A DNA stretch of 52,350 nucleotides from Candidatus Binatia bacterium (GTDB lineage: Bacteria; Desulfobacterota; Binatia; UBA1149; CAITLU01), in the NCBI GenBank assembly GCA_036493895.1, contig DASXOZ010000041.1, positions 86,054 to 138,403 of the forward strand, in the 5' to 3' direction. Positions 1 to 10,800 of this stretch are shown one piece after another; within the stretch, counting starts at the first letter, position 1, and each line of letters opens with the position of its first letter. The notes beneath the pieces were generated by a model, which saw only the letters and a list, made by a program, of their open reading frames with translations, was not told the DNA's origin and did no database searches. Position numbers and translations under genes: made by a program.

Positions 1-206
1 CCGAGGCGACCGAGTTCGTCGGCGAGCGCTTCGCCGAGCGCGAGGCCGCAGGCAACCAGGGTCTCGCGCGCAACGATGCGTCCGCGTGCCTGGGTGCTGC
101 GCGCCACCGTTGCGCGCGTGGTCAGGTCTCCGCTTCCGATGTCTTCGACGAGAGCCAGGCGCATCAGCGCCCGCACTCCGGCATCGTCGGCGGGCGACCG
201 GGGCAT
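1..206 (-). CDS. nadC: Quinolinate phosphoribosyltransferase, N-terminal fragment (runs off the window)
   Basis: Only the first 68 codons are inside the window. Translation from the ATG at 206 gives an N-terminus with the segment ALVEDIGSGDLTT, the hallmark N-terminal motif of nicotinate-nucleotide pyrophosphorylase (NadC), followed by a RGRIVARE segment that also fits. The enzyme decarboxylates quinolinate and joins it to PRPP to make nicotinate mononucleotide in cytoplasmic NAD synthesis. A GGAGAA ribosome-binding site lies about 9 bases before the ATG. The gene starts 61 bases after the valS stop on the same strand, so the two are probably co-transcribed. The active-site residues lie in the missing C-terminal part, so activity cannot be judged. 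Confidence 0.85.
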   Translation of the reverse strand, partial: MPRSPADDAGVRALMRLALVEDIGSGDLTTRATVARSTQARGRIVARETLVACGLALGEALADELGRL

Positions 207-267
207 CACGCTCGCACTTCTCCGCCGGCTGCGCCGCCGGGATGGACTCGCACGGCGCGGGCCCCTG

Positions 268-2937
268 TCATCCCGCAGCTCCGATCGCTTCGATGCGGGC
301 GATGGCCGCCTGGAGGGCGGCCCGTTCCTGCTCGGCCGCCGCTAGCTTGGCGCGCTCGGCCTCGACGACTTCCTCGCGGGCGCGGGCGACGAACGACTCG
401 TTGGCGAGCTTGCCGGCGGCGCGCTGCACGTCCTGGCCGGCCCGCTCGATCTCGCGCCTGAGCCGCTCGGCTTCCGCGACGAGATCCACGTGCGCAGCGA
501 TCGGCACCGCGATCTGCGATCCCGAGACCACGGCCATGGCCGAGCCCGACGGCACCGCGCCGCCGCTGCGGATCCCGGCGATGCGCGCGAGCCGGCGAAC
601 CATCGCCTCGTTGGCGCGAACGATCTCGGCCACCCGCCCGTCGTCGATCCACAAGTCGAGACCGACCTTCGGTGCGATGCGCATCTCGGCGCGGATGTTG
701 CGCACGCTGCGCACGACGTCGATCAGTGCCCCCATCTCCTCGTCCGCTGCGGCGTCGCGCCACGCTGCGTGGGCCTGCGGGTACGCCGCCGTGATCAGCA
801 TTTCGCCGTCGCGGCCGTCTCGCGGCAGCTCCTGCCACAGCTCCTCCGTCACGAACGGGATCAGCGGATGCAGCAGGCGCAACAGGCTTTCGAGGGTCGC
901 GGTCAGCGTCGCCAGCGTCTCTTCGCGTGCGCTGTCCTCACCGTCGAGAAGCACCTTGGACGTCTCGATCGACCAGTCGCAGAACTCGTTCCACGTAAAG
1001 CTGTACAGCGCCTGGGCGGCCTCGTTGAACCGGTAGTTGTCGAGAGCCTCGCGCGTATCGGCGATCGTCGCCGCCAGGCGCGAGCGGATCCAGCGGTTCG
1101 GCAGCAGTCGCGGCTCGGCAGGCATCGCGCACGAAGTGGCTGCACCTTCACGTTTCAGCGCCGCAAATCGCGCCGCGTTCCACAGCTTGTTGACGAAATT
1201 GCGGTAGCCGGCGATTCGCTCCTCGGAGAGGCGCACGTCGCGGCCCATGGCCGCGAACGCGACCAGCGTGAAACGGAACGCGTCGGCGCCGAACTCGTCG
1301 ACGATCACGAGAGGATCGATGACGTTGCCCTTGGACTTGGACATCTTCTGCCCGTGCTCGTCGCGCACGAGCGCATGGATGTAGACGTCCCGGAACGGCA
1401 CCTCGCCCATGAAGCGCAGGCCGAGCATCATCATCCTGGCCACCCAGAAGAAGATGATGTCGAAGCCCGTCACCAGGGCGGAGGTCGGGTAAAAGCGCGC
1501 CAGGTCGTCGGTTTTCCCGGGCCAGCCCATCGTCGAGAACGGCCACAGGCCCGACGAAAACCACGTGTCGAGCACGTCCTCGTCCTGGCGCACCGGGCCT
1601 CCGCACTTCGGGCACTCGCTGATGTCCGTGCGCGAGACGGCGACGTGGTCGCAGCGCTCGCAATACCACGCCGGAATGCGGTGTCCCCACCAGAGCTGGC
1701 GCGAGATGCACCAGGGGCGGATGTTCTCCATCCACGCGCGGTAGGTCTTTTCCCAGTGCGCCGGCACGAAGCGCGAGCGCCCGTCATCGAGCGCCGCCAG
1801 CGTTGCATCGGCGAGATCGCGCACCTGCAGGAACCATTGGTCCGAAAGCAGCGGCTCAACGACGTTCTTGCAGCGGTAGCAGGTGCCGACGGCGTGGCGG
1901 TGGTCTTCGACGCGCTCGAGCACGCCGTCGCTGCCGAAACGCTCGACCAGCGCGGCGCGACAGTCGGCCGTCGTCATTGCGGCGTAAGGGCCCGCGTCGG
2001 CCGACATCGTGCCGTCCTCGTTCATCACCGAGACCATCGGCAGCTTGTGGCGCAGCCCGATCTCGAAGTCGTTCGGATCGTGGGCCGGCGTGATCTTGAC
2101 GGCGCCCGAGCCGAACGCGCTCTCGACGTAGCTGTCGGCGATCACCGGGATCACGCGACCGAGCACCGGCAGCACGACATTCTTCCCGACGATGGCGCGG
2201 TAGCGCTCGTCGTCGGGATGCACGGCCACCGCCGTATCGCCGAGCATCGTTTCCGGCCGCGTCGTCGCCACCGACACGTGGCCGCTTCCGTCCTCGAGAG
2301 GATAGCGCAGGTGCCAGAGGTGCCCTGCCCTGTCTTCGTGCTCGACTTCGATGTCCGACAGTGCCGTGCGGCAGCGCGGGCACCAGTTGATGAGGTATCG
2401 GTCGCGCCGGATGAGCCCCTGCTCGTACAGCGTGACGAACACTTCGCGAACCGCGCGCGACAGCCCTTCGTCCATCGTGAAGCGCTCGCGCGACCAGTCG
2501 CAGGAGACACCGAGGCGGCGAAGCTGCTCGGTGATCAGGCCGCCGGACTGGGCCTTCCATTTCCAGGTCCTCTCGACGAATTTCTCGCGGCCGAGCGCGT
2601 GACGGTCGGTGCCCTCGGCCTGGAGCTGGCGCTCGACGACGTTCTGCGTGGCGATGCCGGCGTGGTCGGTGCCGGGCACCCACAGCGTCGCTTCGCCGAG
2701 CATGCGGTGGTAGCGCACCAGCACGTCCTGCAGCGTGTTGTTGAGCGCATGGCCCATGTGCAGGGAGCCGGTGACGTTCGGCGGCGGGATCACGATCGAG
2801 AACGTTTTCTCGCCGTCGCGGCGCGGCGGCGGCGCGAACGCTCCCGACTCGGTCCAGCGCCGGTACCATTTTTGTTCGAAAGTCTTTGGTTCGTAGCCCG
2901 ACACGGACGCCGCGTGTACCTCGTCCACGCCCGGCAT
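268..2937 (-). CDS. valS: Valyl-tRNA synthetase
   Basis: Class Ia aminoacyl-tRNA synthetase that charges tRNA-Val in the cytoplasm. The 889-residue product has every landmark: [14 protein letters not shown] with the HIGH-type signature at residues 60-63, the editing (CP1) domain motif [13 protein letters not shown], Cys pairs of zinc-ribbon type (CPRC, CYRC, CERC, CPKC), the [13 protein letters not shown] segment, the KMSKSKGN loop, the anticodon-binding helical domain, and a C-terminal Arg/Glu/Ala-rich coiled-coil arm typical of ValRS. Length is normal for bacterial ValRS (about 880-950). The start is the ATG at 2937; the conserved FEQKWY segment follows about 20 residues later, so no longer form is needed. 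nadC follows downstream on the same strand; the VOC gene is divergent upstream. Confidence 0.97.
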   Translation of the reverse strand: MPGVDEVHAASVSGYEPKTFEQKWYRRWTESGAFAPPPRRDGEKTFSIVIPPPNVTGSLHMGHALNNTLQDVLVRYHRMLGEATLWVPGTDHAGIATQNVVERQLQAEGTDRHALGREKFVERTWKWKAQSGGLITEQLRRLGVSCDWSRERFTMDEGLSRAVREVFVTLYEQGLIRRDRYLINWCPRCRTALSDIEVEHEDRAGHLWHLRYPLEDGSGHVSVATTRPETMLGDTAVAVHPDDERYRAIVGKNVVLPVLGRVIPVIADSYVESAFGSGAVKITPAHDPNDFEIGLRHKLPMVSVMNEDGTMSADAGPYAAMTTADCRAALVERFGSDGVLERVEDHRHAVGTCYRCKNVVEPLLSDQWFLQVRDLADATLAALDDGRSRFVPAHWEKTYRAWMENIRPWCISRQLWWGHRIPAWYCERCDHVAVSRTDISECPKCGGPVRQDEDVLDTWFSSGLWPFSTMGWPGKTDDLARFYPTSALVTGFDIIFFWVARMMMLGLRFMGEVPFRDVYIHALVRDEHGQKMSKSKGNVIDPLVIVDEFGADAFRFTLVAFAAMGRDVRLSEERIAGYRNFVNKLWNAARFAALKREGAATSCAMPAEPRLLPNRWIRSRLAATIADTREALDNYRFNEAAQALYSFTWNEFCDWSIETSKVLLDGEDSAREETLATLTATLESLLRLLHPLIPFVTEELWQELPRDGRDGEMLITAAYPQAHAAWRDAAADEEMGALIDVVRSVRNIRAEMRIAPKVGLDLWIDDGRVAEIVRANEAMVRRLARIAGIRSGGAVPSGSAMAVVSGSQIAVPIAAHVDLVAEAERLRREIERAGQDVQRAAGKLANESFVARAREEVVEAERAKLAAAEQERAALQAAIARIEAIGAAG

Positions 2938-3061
2938 TCAAAACGCACGTCGCACCGGCCGCGCGGCCGGCCGGACGCGTTCTGCGGGACGTTGCGACCA
3001 ACTCTCCCGGGATTGGGAAAAGCGAAGTGCTCTGTTATGGAGCAGCGCGGAGGAACCCGTC

Positions 3062-3541
3062 GTGAGCAACCGTCCCTTTCGCGTACTCGGCATCCAGCAG
3101 ATCGCCGTCGGCGGCCTCGACAAGGCCCGGCTGCGCCGCCTTTGGATCGATACCCTCGGCCTCACGGTGACGGGAACCTTCCAGAGCGAACGCGAGAACG
3201 TCGACGAGGACATCGCGGTGGCCGGCACCGGTCCGCTCAAGGTCGAAGTCGACCTGATGCAGCCGATCGATGCCGGGAAGAAGCCCGCGGTGCACAATCC
3301 TCCGCTCAACCACATCGGCCTGTGGATCGACGACCTCGAGGCCGCCGTCGCCTGGCTCGAGCAGCAGGGCGTACGCTTCACGCCCGGCGGCATTCGCAAG
3401 GGCGCAGCCGGTTTCGACGTCACGTTCATCCATCCGAAAGAGAACGAGCAGTTCCCGATCAGCGGCGAAGGCGTGCTGATCGAGCTGGTTCAAGCCCCGG
3501 CCGAAGTGGTCTCGGCGTTCGCGAAGGTCGCCTCTCTCTGA
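3062..3541 (+). CDS. VOC/glyoxalase-fold protein, methylmalonyl-CoA epimerase-like
   Basis: A 159-residue cytoplasmic protein with two beta-alpha-beta-beta-beta halves of the vicinal-oxygen-chelate fold. The second half has [21 protein letters not shown] (His84) and ends with VLIELVQ (Glu141), both at positions that fit metal ligands of methylmalonyl-CoA epimerase and lactoylglutathione lyase. In the first half the usual DHIAI His is replaced: the sequence reads GIQQIAV. One canonical metal ligand is therefore missing, and the substrate cannot be assigned. The start is GTG at 3062, set by a GGAGGA ribosome-binding site at 3049-3054. A possible sigma70-like promoter (TTGGGA near 3013, TTATGG near 3035) precedes it but is weak. 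The MFS gene begins about 50 bases downstream on the same strand and is probably co-transcribed. Confidence 0.82.
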   Translation: MSNRPFRVLGIQQIAVGGLDKARLRRLWIDTLGLTVTGTFQSERENVDEDIAVAGTGPLKVEVDLMQPIDAGKKPAVHNPPLNHIGLWIDDLEAAVAWLEQQGVRFTPGGIRKGAAGFDVTFIHPKENEQFPISGEGVLIELVQAPAEVVSAFAKVASL

Positions 3542-3594
3542 GCCGCGACGGCGAGCCCGCGCGCGGCGCCGATGCCCTTGCGCGCGATCGCCAC

Positions 3595-4785
3595 GTGCTG
3601 CTCGCGACGGCATTCCTGCGCGCCGTCGCCACCGGGCTCGTCGGCGTCGAGCTCGGCCTCTACCTGACCAGCCTTTCCTTCCAGCCGGCCACGGTCGGAT
3701 TCGTTCTCGGCGCGGGCCTCGTCGGCGCGGCAATGGCTGCGCTCGCTTCGACGTTGGCGGCCGACCGCATCGGCCGCCGCCGCATGCTCGTCGCACTGAC
3801 GCTTCTGGCCGGCGCCGGCTGCACGGTCGCGGCCCTTGCTTCGAGCGTCGCCGTCGTCACCGCCGCGAGCTTCGTCGGAATGCTGAACGGCATGGGCCGC
3901 GATCGCGGCGCCGCACTGGTGCTCGAGCAGGCGATGCTGCCCGCGACGACGACGCACGCAACGCGCACGCGCGCGTTCGCGTGGTACAACGTCTGCCAGG
4001 ACATCGGCCACGCGCTCGGCTCGCTGCTCGCAGGAATGTCGACGTGGATCGCTGCGGCGGGCTGGGATGCCGGCATCGGAGCGCACCGTGCGACGATGCT
4101 CACGGCGGCGCTGCTGATGCTCGCGCCGCTGCCGCTGTACCTGCGCCTCGGAGCCCGTGTCGAGACTTTCTCGGGCAGCGCCCCGGTCCCCCGCGCACCG
4201 CTCAGCGCCGAAAGCCGCCGCATCCTCATGCGGATTTCCGCCCTTTTTGCCGTCGACGGGCTTGCCGGCGGCCTGCTGCTGACCTCGTTGCTGTCGTACT
4301 TCTTCTTCGAGCGCTTCCACGCAAGCCCGGCGACCATCGGTGCACTGTTCTTTGCGGCACGCCTTCTCAATGCCGTCTCGCACCTCGGCGCGGCGTGGCT
4401 CGCGCGCAGGATCGGGCTGGTCAACACGATGGTGTTCACGCACGTTCCGTCGAGCCTGCTGCTCGTCACCGTCGCGTTCGCACCGTCGTTTCCGGTCGCG
4501 GCCGTGCTGTTCCTCCTGCGCGAGGGACTGGTCGAGATGGACGTCCCGACGAGGCAATCCTACGTGATGGCGGTGGTCCGGCCCGAGGAAGCCACCGTCG
4601 CCTCGGGGATCACCAGCCTGGTCCGTCTGGCCTCCTGGGCAGTCGGGCCGACGGCGGCCGGCATGTTCATGCAGACCACGTCGCTGATGACTCCGCTCGT
4701 CGTCGGCGCAGCAATGAAAATCGCGTACGACGTCCTGCTGTGGCGAGCGTTTCGCAGCGTGCGCCCACCCGAAGAAACGGCCTGA
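3595..4785 (+). CDS. Major facilitator superfamily transporter
   Basis: About 396 residues of strongly hydrophobic sequence with roughly twelve predicted membrane segments. Between TM2 and TM3 lies the MFS loop-A-like signature AADRIGRRRML (family pattern G-x-x-x-D-R-x-G-R-R), and a second cytoplasmic loop has LARRIGLVNT. Reading upstream in frame there is no ATG; the first plausible start is the GTG at 3595, immediately before LLATAFLRAVATGL, which would be TM1. No clear ribosome-binding site is visible there, so translation may be coupled to the VOC gene that ends at 3541. The frame stays open far upstream through the antisense of valS, but that part is not coding. The substrate is unknown; the family includes sugar, drug and metabolite exporters. 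Confidence 0.85.
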   Translation: MLLATAFLRAVATGLVGVELGLYLTSLSFQPATVGFVLGAGLVGAAMAALASTLAADRIGRRRMLVALTLLAGAGCTVAALASSVAVVTAASFVGMLNGMGRDRGAALVLEQAMLPATTTHATRTRAFAWYNVCQDIGHALGSLLAGMSTWIAAAGWDAGIGAHRATMLTAALLMLAPLPLYLRLGARVETFSGSAPVPRAPLSAESRRILMRISALFAVDGLAGGLLLTSLLSYFFFERFHASPATIGALFFAARLLNAVSHLGAAWLARRIGLVNTMVFTHVPSSLLLVTVAFAPSFPVAAVLFLLREGLVEMDVPTRQSYVMAVVRPEEATVASGITSLVRLASWAVGPTAAGMFMQTTSLMTPLVVGAAMKIAYDVLLWRAFRSVRPPEETA

Positions 4786-4798
4786 AAAAGACCGGCCC

Positions 4799-4835
4799 GC
4801 TACAAAAAGTGTAGCGCTACGATTTTTGTAGCGCT
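4799..4835. terminator. Tail-to-tail intrinsic terminator with nested palindromes
   Basis: Between the convergent MFS gene (ends 4785) and protease gene (ends 4862) an inverted repeat GCTACAAAAA (4799-4808) / TTTTTGTAGC (4823-4832) encloses the perfect palindrome GTAGCGCTAC (4811-4820). Read on the minus strand, an 8-bp stem AGCGCTAC/GTAGCGCT (4835-4813) is followed four bases later by TTTTT, a good intrinsic terminator for the protease transcript. Read on the plus strand, a weaker GCTAC/GTAGC stem also precedes a T run. Confidence 0.7.
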
Positions 4836-4861
4836 TGCAAGTTCGCGGTCGAGGCCGCGCC

Positions 4862-7800
4862 TCAGGGGTGCGCGGCGAGCGTCGTCGAGGTTTTGGTGGT
4901 CGTCGTCTGCCCCGCCAGTGTCGTCGACGTCGGCGGCTGGGTCGTCGTCGTCGCGGCAAGCGTGGTCGTGACCTCGGCCTGCAGAGCGGGAGGACACTTC
5001 GGAGGCACGTCCTGGCCGACGGCCTTGCGCAGGATCGCCAGTGCGTCCGACGCCGTGATCTTCGTGTCGCCGTTGTAGTCGCAGCGGAAGAGCGGGCACG
5101 TCGTCGAGCCGACGGCGGTCTTCAGTGCGGCCAGCGCGTCGCTCGCGGTGATCTTGCCGTCGGCGTTGGCGTCGCCGCAGAGCGACTGGGGCAGCGTCGT
5201 CGTCGTCGTCGCGCACCCGGACGCGTCCCCGCTGCAGATTCCGTTGCTGCACTTGTCGTCGGTAGTGCACTCGACGCCGTCATTGCAGGTGCTCCCGTTC
5301 GGGTCGTTCGCGCTGCAGTTAGCGGCGTTCTCGTTGCAGGACTCCTTGCAGTCGGCATCGCCGTCGGGGCCGGGGCAGGGATTGCCGGCGTGCTGGCTGC
5401 AAGTGCCGCCGCTGCAGGTGTCGGCGCCGTTGCAGAACAGGCCGTCGTTGCAGTTGGAGCCGTCGGGATCGGGGCCGTTGCAGTTGTCGCCGGCCTCGTT
5501 GCAGGACTCGGAGCAGTTGGCGTCTCCGTCCGGGCCGGGGCACGGGTTGCCCGCGTGCTGGCTGCACTGGCCGTCCTTGCAGGTGTCGGCGCCGTTGCAG
5601 AACACGCCGTCGTCGCACGCCGAACCGTTCGGGTCGCTGGCGCTGCAGTTGTGCGCGAGCTCGTTGCACGACTCGGCGCAGTCGGCGTCGCCGTCTGGGC
5701 CGGCACACGGGCTGCCGCTGTGCTGGCTGCACTGGCCGTTCTTGCAAGTGTCGGTGCCGTCGCAGAACAGCCCGTCATCGCACGCCGAGCCGTCGGGATC
5801 GGCGCCGGTGCAGTTGTCGGCAGTCTCGTTGCACGACTCCGAGCAGTTGGCGTCGCCGTCGGGCCCCGTACACGGGTTGCCGGCGTGCTGGCTGCACTGG
5901 CCGTCCTTGCAGGTATCGGTGCCGTCGCAGAACAGGCCGTCGTCGCACGCCGAGCCGTTCGGATCGGCGGCAGTGCACGCATCGCTCGTCTCGTCGCACG
6001 ACTCCGCGCAGTTGCCGTCGCCGTCGGGGCCCGGGCACGGGTTGCCGGCATGCTGGGCGCACGCGCCGGCCTGGCACGAGTCGGCGCCGTTGCAGAACAG
6101 GCCGTCGTTGCACGGCGTGCTGTTCGCAGCGGGGATGCACAGGTTGGAGCAGCAGTCGTTGTCGATCTTGTTGCCGTCGTCGCAGAGCTCACCCGGATCG
6201 AGATGGCCGTCGCCGCAGACTCCGCAGTTGTTCTGGGCGGCGACGCAGAGGCCGGCCTGGCAGTTGTCGCCGGCCGTACACGAAAGCCCGTCGTTGCACG
6301 CGCTGCCGTTGGGATCGTTCGCCGTGCAGTTGGCCAACGCTTCGTTGCACGATTCCTTGCAGTCGCCGTCGCCGTCGGGACCCGGGCACGGGTTGCCGGC
6401 ATGCACGCTGCAGGTGCCGCCGCTGCAGGTGTCGGCGCCGTTGCAGAACACGCCATCGTTGCACGCGCTGCCGTTGGGATCGGCGGCCGTGCACGATTTG
6501 GCGTTCTCGTCGCAGGATTCCGAGCAATTGGCGTCGCCGTCGGCGCCAGGACACGGATTGTCCGCGTGGCCGCTGCAGGTGCCGTTCTGGCAGGTGTCGG
6601 CGCCGTTGCAGAACAGGCCGTCGTCGCAGGCGCTGCCGTTCGGATCGTTGGCCGAGCACGAGTCGCTCGCCTCGTCGCAGGACTCCTTGCAGTCGCTGTC
6701 ACCGTCGGGGCCGGGGCACGGGTTGCCGGTGCCTACGCAGGAGCCGCTCTGGCAGGTGTCGGTGGCCGTGCAGAACAGCCCGTCGTTGCAGGGACTGCCG
6801 TTCGGGTCGGCGGCGTTGCACGCAGCGCCCTGCTCGTTGCAGCTCTCGGCGCAGTTATTGTCGCCGTCGGGGCCGGGGCACGGATTGCCGGCGTGCACGC
6901 TGCAGGTACCGCCGCTGCAGGTGTCGGCGCCGTTGCAGAACACTCCATCGTTGCAAGGACTGCCGTTGGGATCGGCGGCCGTGCATGCTTTGGCGTTCTC
7001 GTCGCAGGATTCCGAGCAGTTGCCGTCGCCGTCAGGGCCGGGGCACGGAGTGCCTGCGTGCACGGTGCAGGTGCCGCCGCTGCAGGTGTCGGCGCCGTTG
7101 CAGAACAGGCCGTCGTTGCAAGATGCGGTATTGAACGGATGCGTGCATGCACCCGACGAGCCGCTGCAGACGTCGTTGGTGCAGACGTTGCCATCGCTGC
7201 TGGTGCAGCCCGTGCTCGCCGCGACGAATACGTCGGCGGGACACGACTTGGAGCTTCCCGTGCAGCTCTCCGGCAGGTCGCATTCGCCGGTGCTCGTGCG
7301 GCAGGTGACGGCGCTGCCGGCCACCGCATCGGCAGGACACGCGGCGGCCGAGCCGGTGCAGGTCTCGGCGACGTCGCAGACTCCGCTCGCGCCGCGGCAG
7401 ACGGTGGCTGCCGATGCGAACGAGTCGGCGGGGCACGACGTGGAAGTGCCGTTGCAGGTTTCGGCCGTATCGCAGACTCCGTTCGCACTGCGACAGGCCG
7501 TGCCGGCGTTACCCGCCGGGTGCGTGCAGGCTGCCGAGCTGCCGTCGCAGACGTCGGCGGTGCAAGCGAGCGAGTCAGGCGTGCACGGGCTGTCGGGGTT
7601 CGCGAAACTATCGGCCGGACAGGCCTTGCTGGCGCCGTCGCAGCGCTCGGCGACGTCGCACTCGCCCGCGCTGGCGCGACACACCGTTACTGTTGCAGCG
7701 ACCGCGTCGCCGGGACAGCTCGCGTTGTTGCCCGTGCAAGTCTCGACGAGGTCGCAGACTCCGCCGGAGCCGCGGCAGACCGTGCTGCTCGAGGCGAACG

Positions 7801-10800
7801 CGTTTGCCGGGCATTGCGTCGAGGTGCCGGTGCAGGTCTCGTCGACGTCGCAGATTCCGGCGGCAGCGCGGCACACGGTGCCGACGTTGCCGGCGTTGTG
7901 CGTGCACGCGGCCGAGCTTCCGCTGCAGACGTCGACCGTGCACGGCAGGCCGTCGCTGGTACAAGGGTTGTCCGCACCGATGAACCCATCGGCCGGGCAG
8001 CTCTTGGCAGCGCCGTTGCAATTCTCGGCGACATCACATTCGCCCGCGCTGGCGCGGCAGAGTTTGCTCGTTCCGGCAACGCTGTCCGCCGGACAGACGG
8101 CGTTGTTGCCGTCGCAGGTCTCGGCCACGTCGCAGACACCGGTGGCCGGCCGGCAGACCGACGTCGTCGCTGCGAGCGTGTCGGCAGGGCACGCGGCACC
8201 GGCTCCGGTGCAGGTCTCGGCAGAATCGCAGATGCCGCCCGAAGCGCGGCACACCAACGTGGACGGCGAGAAGCCGTTGGCCGGGCACGCGGCGCTCGTA
8301 CCTGTGCAGCTTTCCGCCGGATCGCAGACGCCGCCCGAATCGCGACAGATGGTGGTAGAGGCGGCGAACGAATCCGCGGGGCACGCCGCGCCGTTGCCCG
8401 GGCAGCTCTCTTCCTGGTCGCAGACCGAGACCGCGGCGCGGCAGACCAGCGTGTTATCGGCAAAGGAGTTGGCAGGACACGCGCTGCTTGCGCCGGTGCA
8501 ATTCTCTGCGACGTCGCAGACGCCGGCGGACGGACGGCAGACGGTGGTCGTTCCTGCCAGCGAATCGCCCGGACACGTATTGCTCGCGCCCGTGCAGTTT
8601 TCGGCCACGTCGCAGACTCCGCTGGCCGGGCGGCAGACGATGCTCGTGCCGGCGAACGAATCGCCCGGACACGCGGCGCCGGTACCGGTGCACCTCTCGG
8701 CGGCGTCGCAGACGCTCGCCGACGGGCGGCACGTGATGGTCGTCGCCGCGAACTGGTCGGCCGGACACGCGGCGGAGTTTCCGGTGCAGCTCTCCTGGAC
8801 ATCGCAGATTGCGGCGCTCGAGCGGCAGACCGTGCTGCTGGCGACGAAAGAGTCGGCAGGGCATGCGGCGCCGGCTCCGCTGCAGCTCTCGGCAACGTCG
8901 CAAACGCCGGCGGACGCGCGGCACTCCGTCGTGCTGTCGGCAAACCCGTCGGCCGGACACGACGCGGAATTGCCGGTGCATTTTTCGGCGACGTCGCAGA
9001 CGCCCGCCGACGACCGGCACACGGTCGTCGATGCCGCGAACGAATCCCCGGGACACGCGTTGCTCGCACCCGTGCAGCTTTCCGCCGTATCGCAGGCTCC
9101 CGCCGACGCACGACACAGCGTCGACGACGACGCGAAAGAATCACCCGGGCACGCGGCTGCGGCTCCCGTGCAGTGTTCGGCGACGTCGCAGATGCCGACT
9201 GCGCTGCGGCAGACCGTCGATGACGAGACGAAGGAGTCTGCCGGACAGGCCCCGCTCGCGCCGGTGCAGTTCTCCGCAACGTCGCAAACGCCGCCGGAGG
9301 CGCGGCACACCGTCGAAGACGACGCGAACTGATCTGCCGGGCACGAAGCGCTGCTGCCCGTGCAGCTTTCGGCGACATCGCAGATGCCGACCGTGCTGCG
9401 GCACACCGTCGTCGAGGCAACGAAGGAGTCGCCGGGGCACACCGAGCTGCCGCCGGTACAGTTTTCGGCCACGTCGCAGACGCCGGCGGATGCCCGGCAA
9501 ACTGTCGTCGGCGGCGCAAAGGCGTCGGCCGGACAGTCCGCAGCGGAGCCGGTACATTTCTCGGACGCATCGCAGATCGATGTGCCGGTGCGACAGACCA
9601 CCGTCGATGCTGCGAACGAGTCGGCCGGACACGCAGCGTTGTTGCCGGCGCAGTTCTCCGCGACATCGCAGACGCCGGCCGACGGACGGCACAGCGTCGT
9701 CGTCGCGGCGAAGGAATCGGCCGGACAACTCGCGCTGCCGCCCGTACAGCTCTCCGCGACGTCGCAGACGCCGGCCGCCCCGCGACAGACCGTCGTCGTG
9801 CCCGCGAAAGAATCGCCGGGACACGCGGCGCCCGCACCGGTGCAGCTCTCGGCTACATCGCAGACTCCGGCCACGCTGCGACACACGGTCGCGGACGACT
9901 GGAAGCCGTCGGTCGGGCAGGTCGCGCCGTTGCCAGTGCAGTTTTCGGCAACGTCGCAGACTCCGGCCGATGCGCGGCAGACTGTCGTCGAGGGCGCGAA
10001 GCCATCGGCCGGACAATCCTTGGCAGCACCGGTACATTTCTCGGCCACGTCGCAGGTGCCGCTCGAGTTGCGGCAGACCGTCGTCGACGCCACGAAAGAA
10101 TCGGCGGGACACGCCGCGCTGTTTCCCGCGCAGTTCTCCGCGACATCGCAGATGCCGGCAGACGGACGGCACGGCGTCGTCGTCGCGGCGAAAGAATCGG
10201 CCGGACAAGTCGCGCTGTTTCCGGTGCAACTCTCGGCGACGTCGCAGACACCGGCCACCGCGCGGCAAAGGTTCGCTGAAGACAGGAAGGAATCGGCCGG
10301 GCATGCCGCCGAGTTGCCGGTGCAGTTCTCGGCAACGTCGCAGCTTCCGGCGACGGCGCGGCACAGGGTCGTAGACGACTGGAACGAATCCGCCGGACAG
10401 GCCGCGCCGTTGCCCGTGCACTTTTCGGCAATGTCGCAGACGCCCGCCGGGTTTCGGCACGTCGTCGCCGACGACTGGAACGAATCGGCCGGACACGCAG
10501 CGTTGTTGCCCGGGCAGTTCTCGGACACGTCGCAGACGCCGGCGGAGCTGCGGCACAGCGTCGTCGAAGCCTGGAACGAATCGGCCGGGCAGGCGGCGCT
10601 CGACCCGGTGCAGCTCTCGGCCTTGTCGCAGATGCCGGCCGACGGCCTGCACGTCGTCGACGAGCTGGCGAACTGGTCGGTCGGGCACGTCGAGCTGGTG
10701 CCGAGACACAGCTCCTGCGGGTCACAGATCCCGGCCGAAGCACGGCAGACGATGTTGGTGGCCGCCAGGACGTTGGCCGGGCACGAAGTGCTGTTGCCCG

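Noticed and set aside
490..3594. Upstream continuation of the MFS reading frame through antisense of valS and the VOC gene
   Set aside because: The translation is Arg/His-rich without domain features until 3595, where the membrane segments begin.
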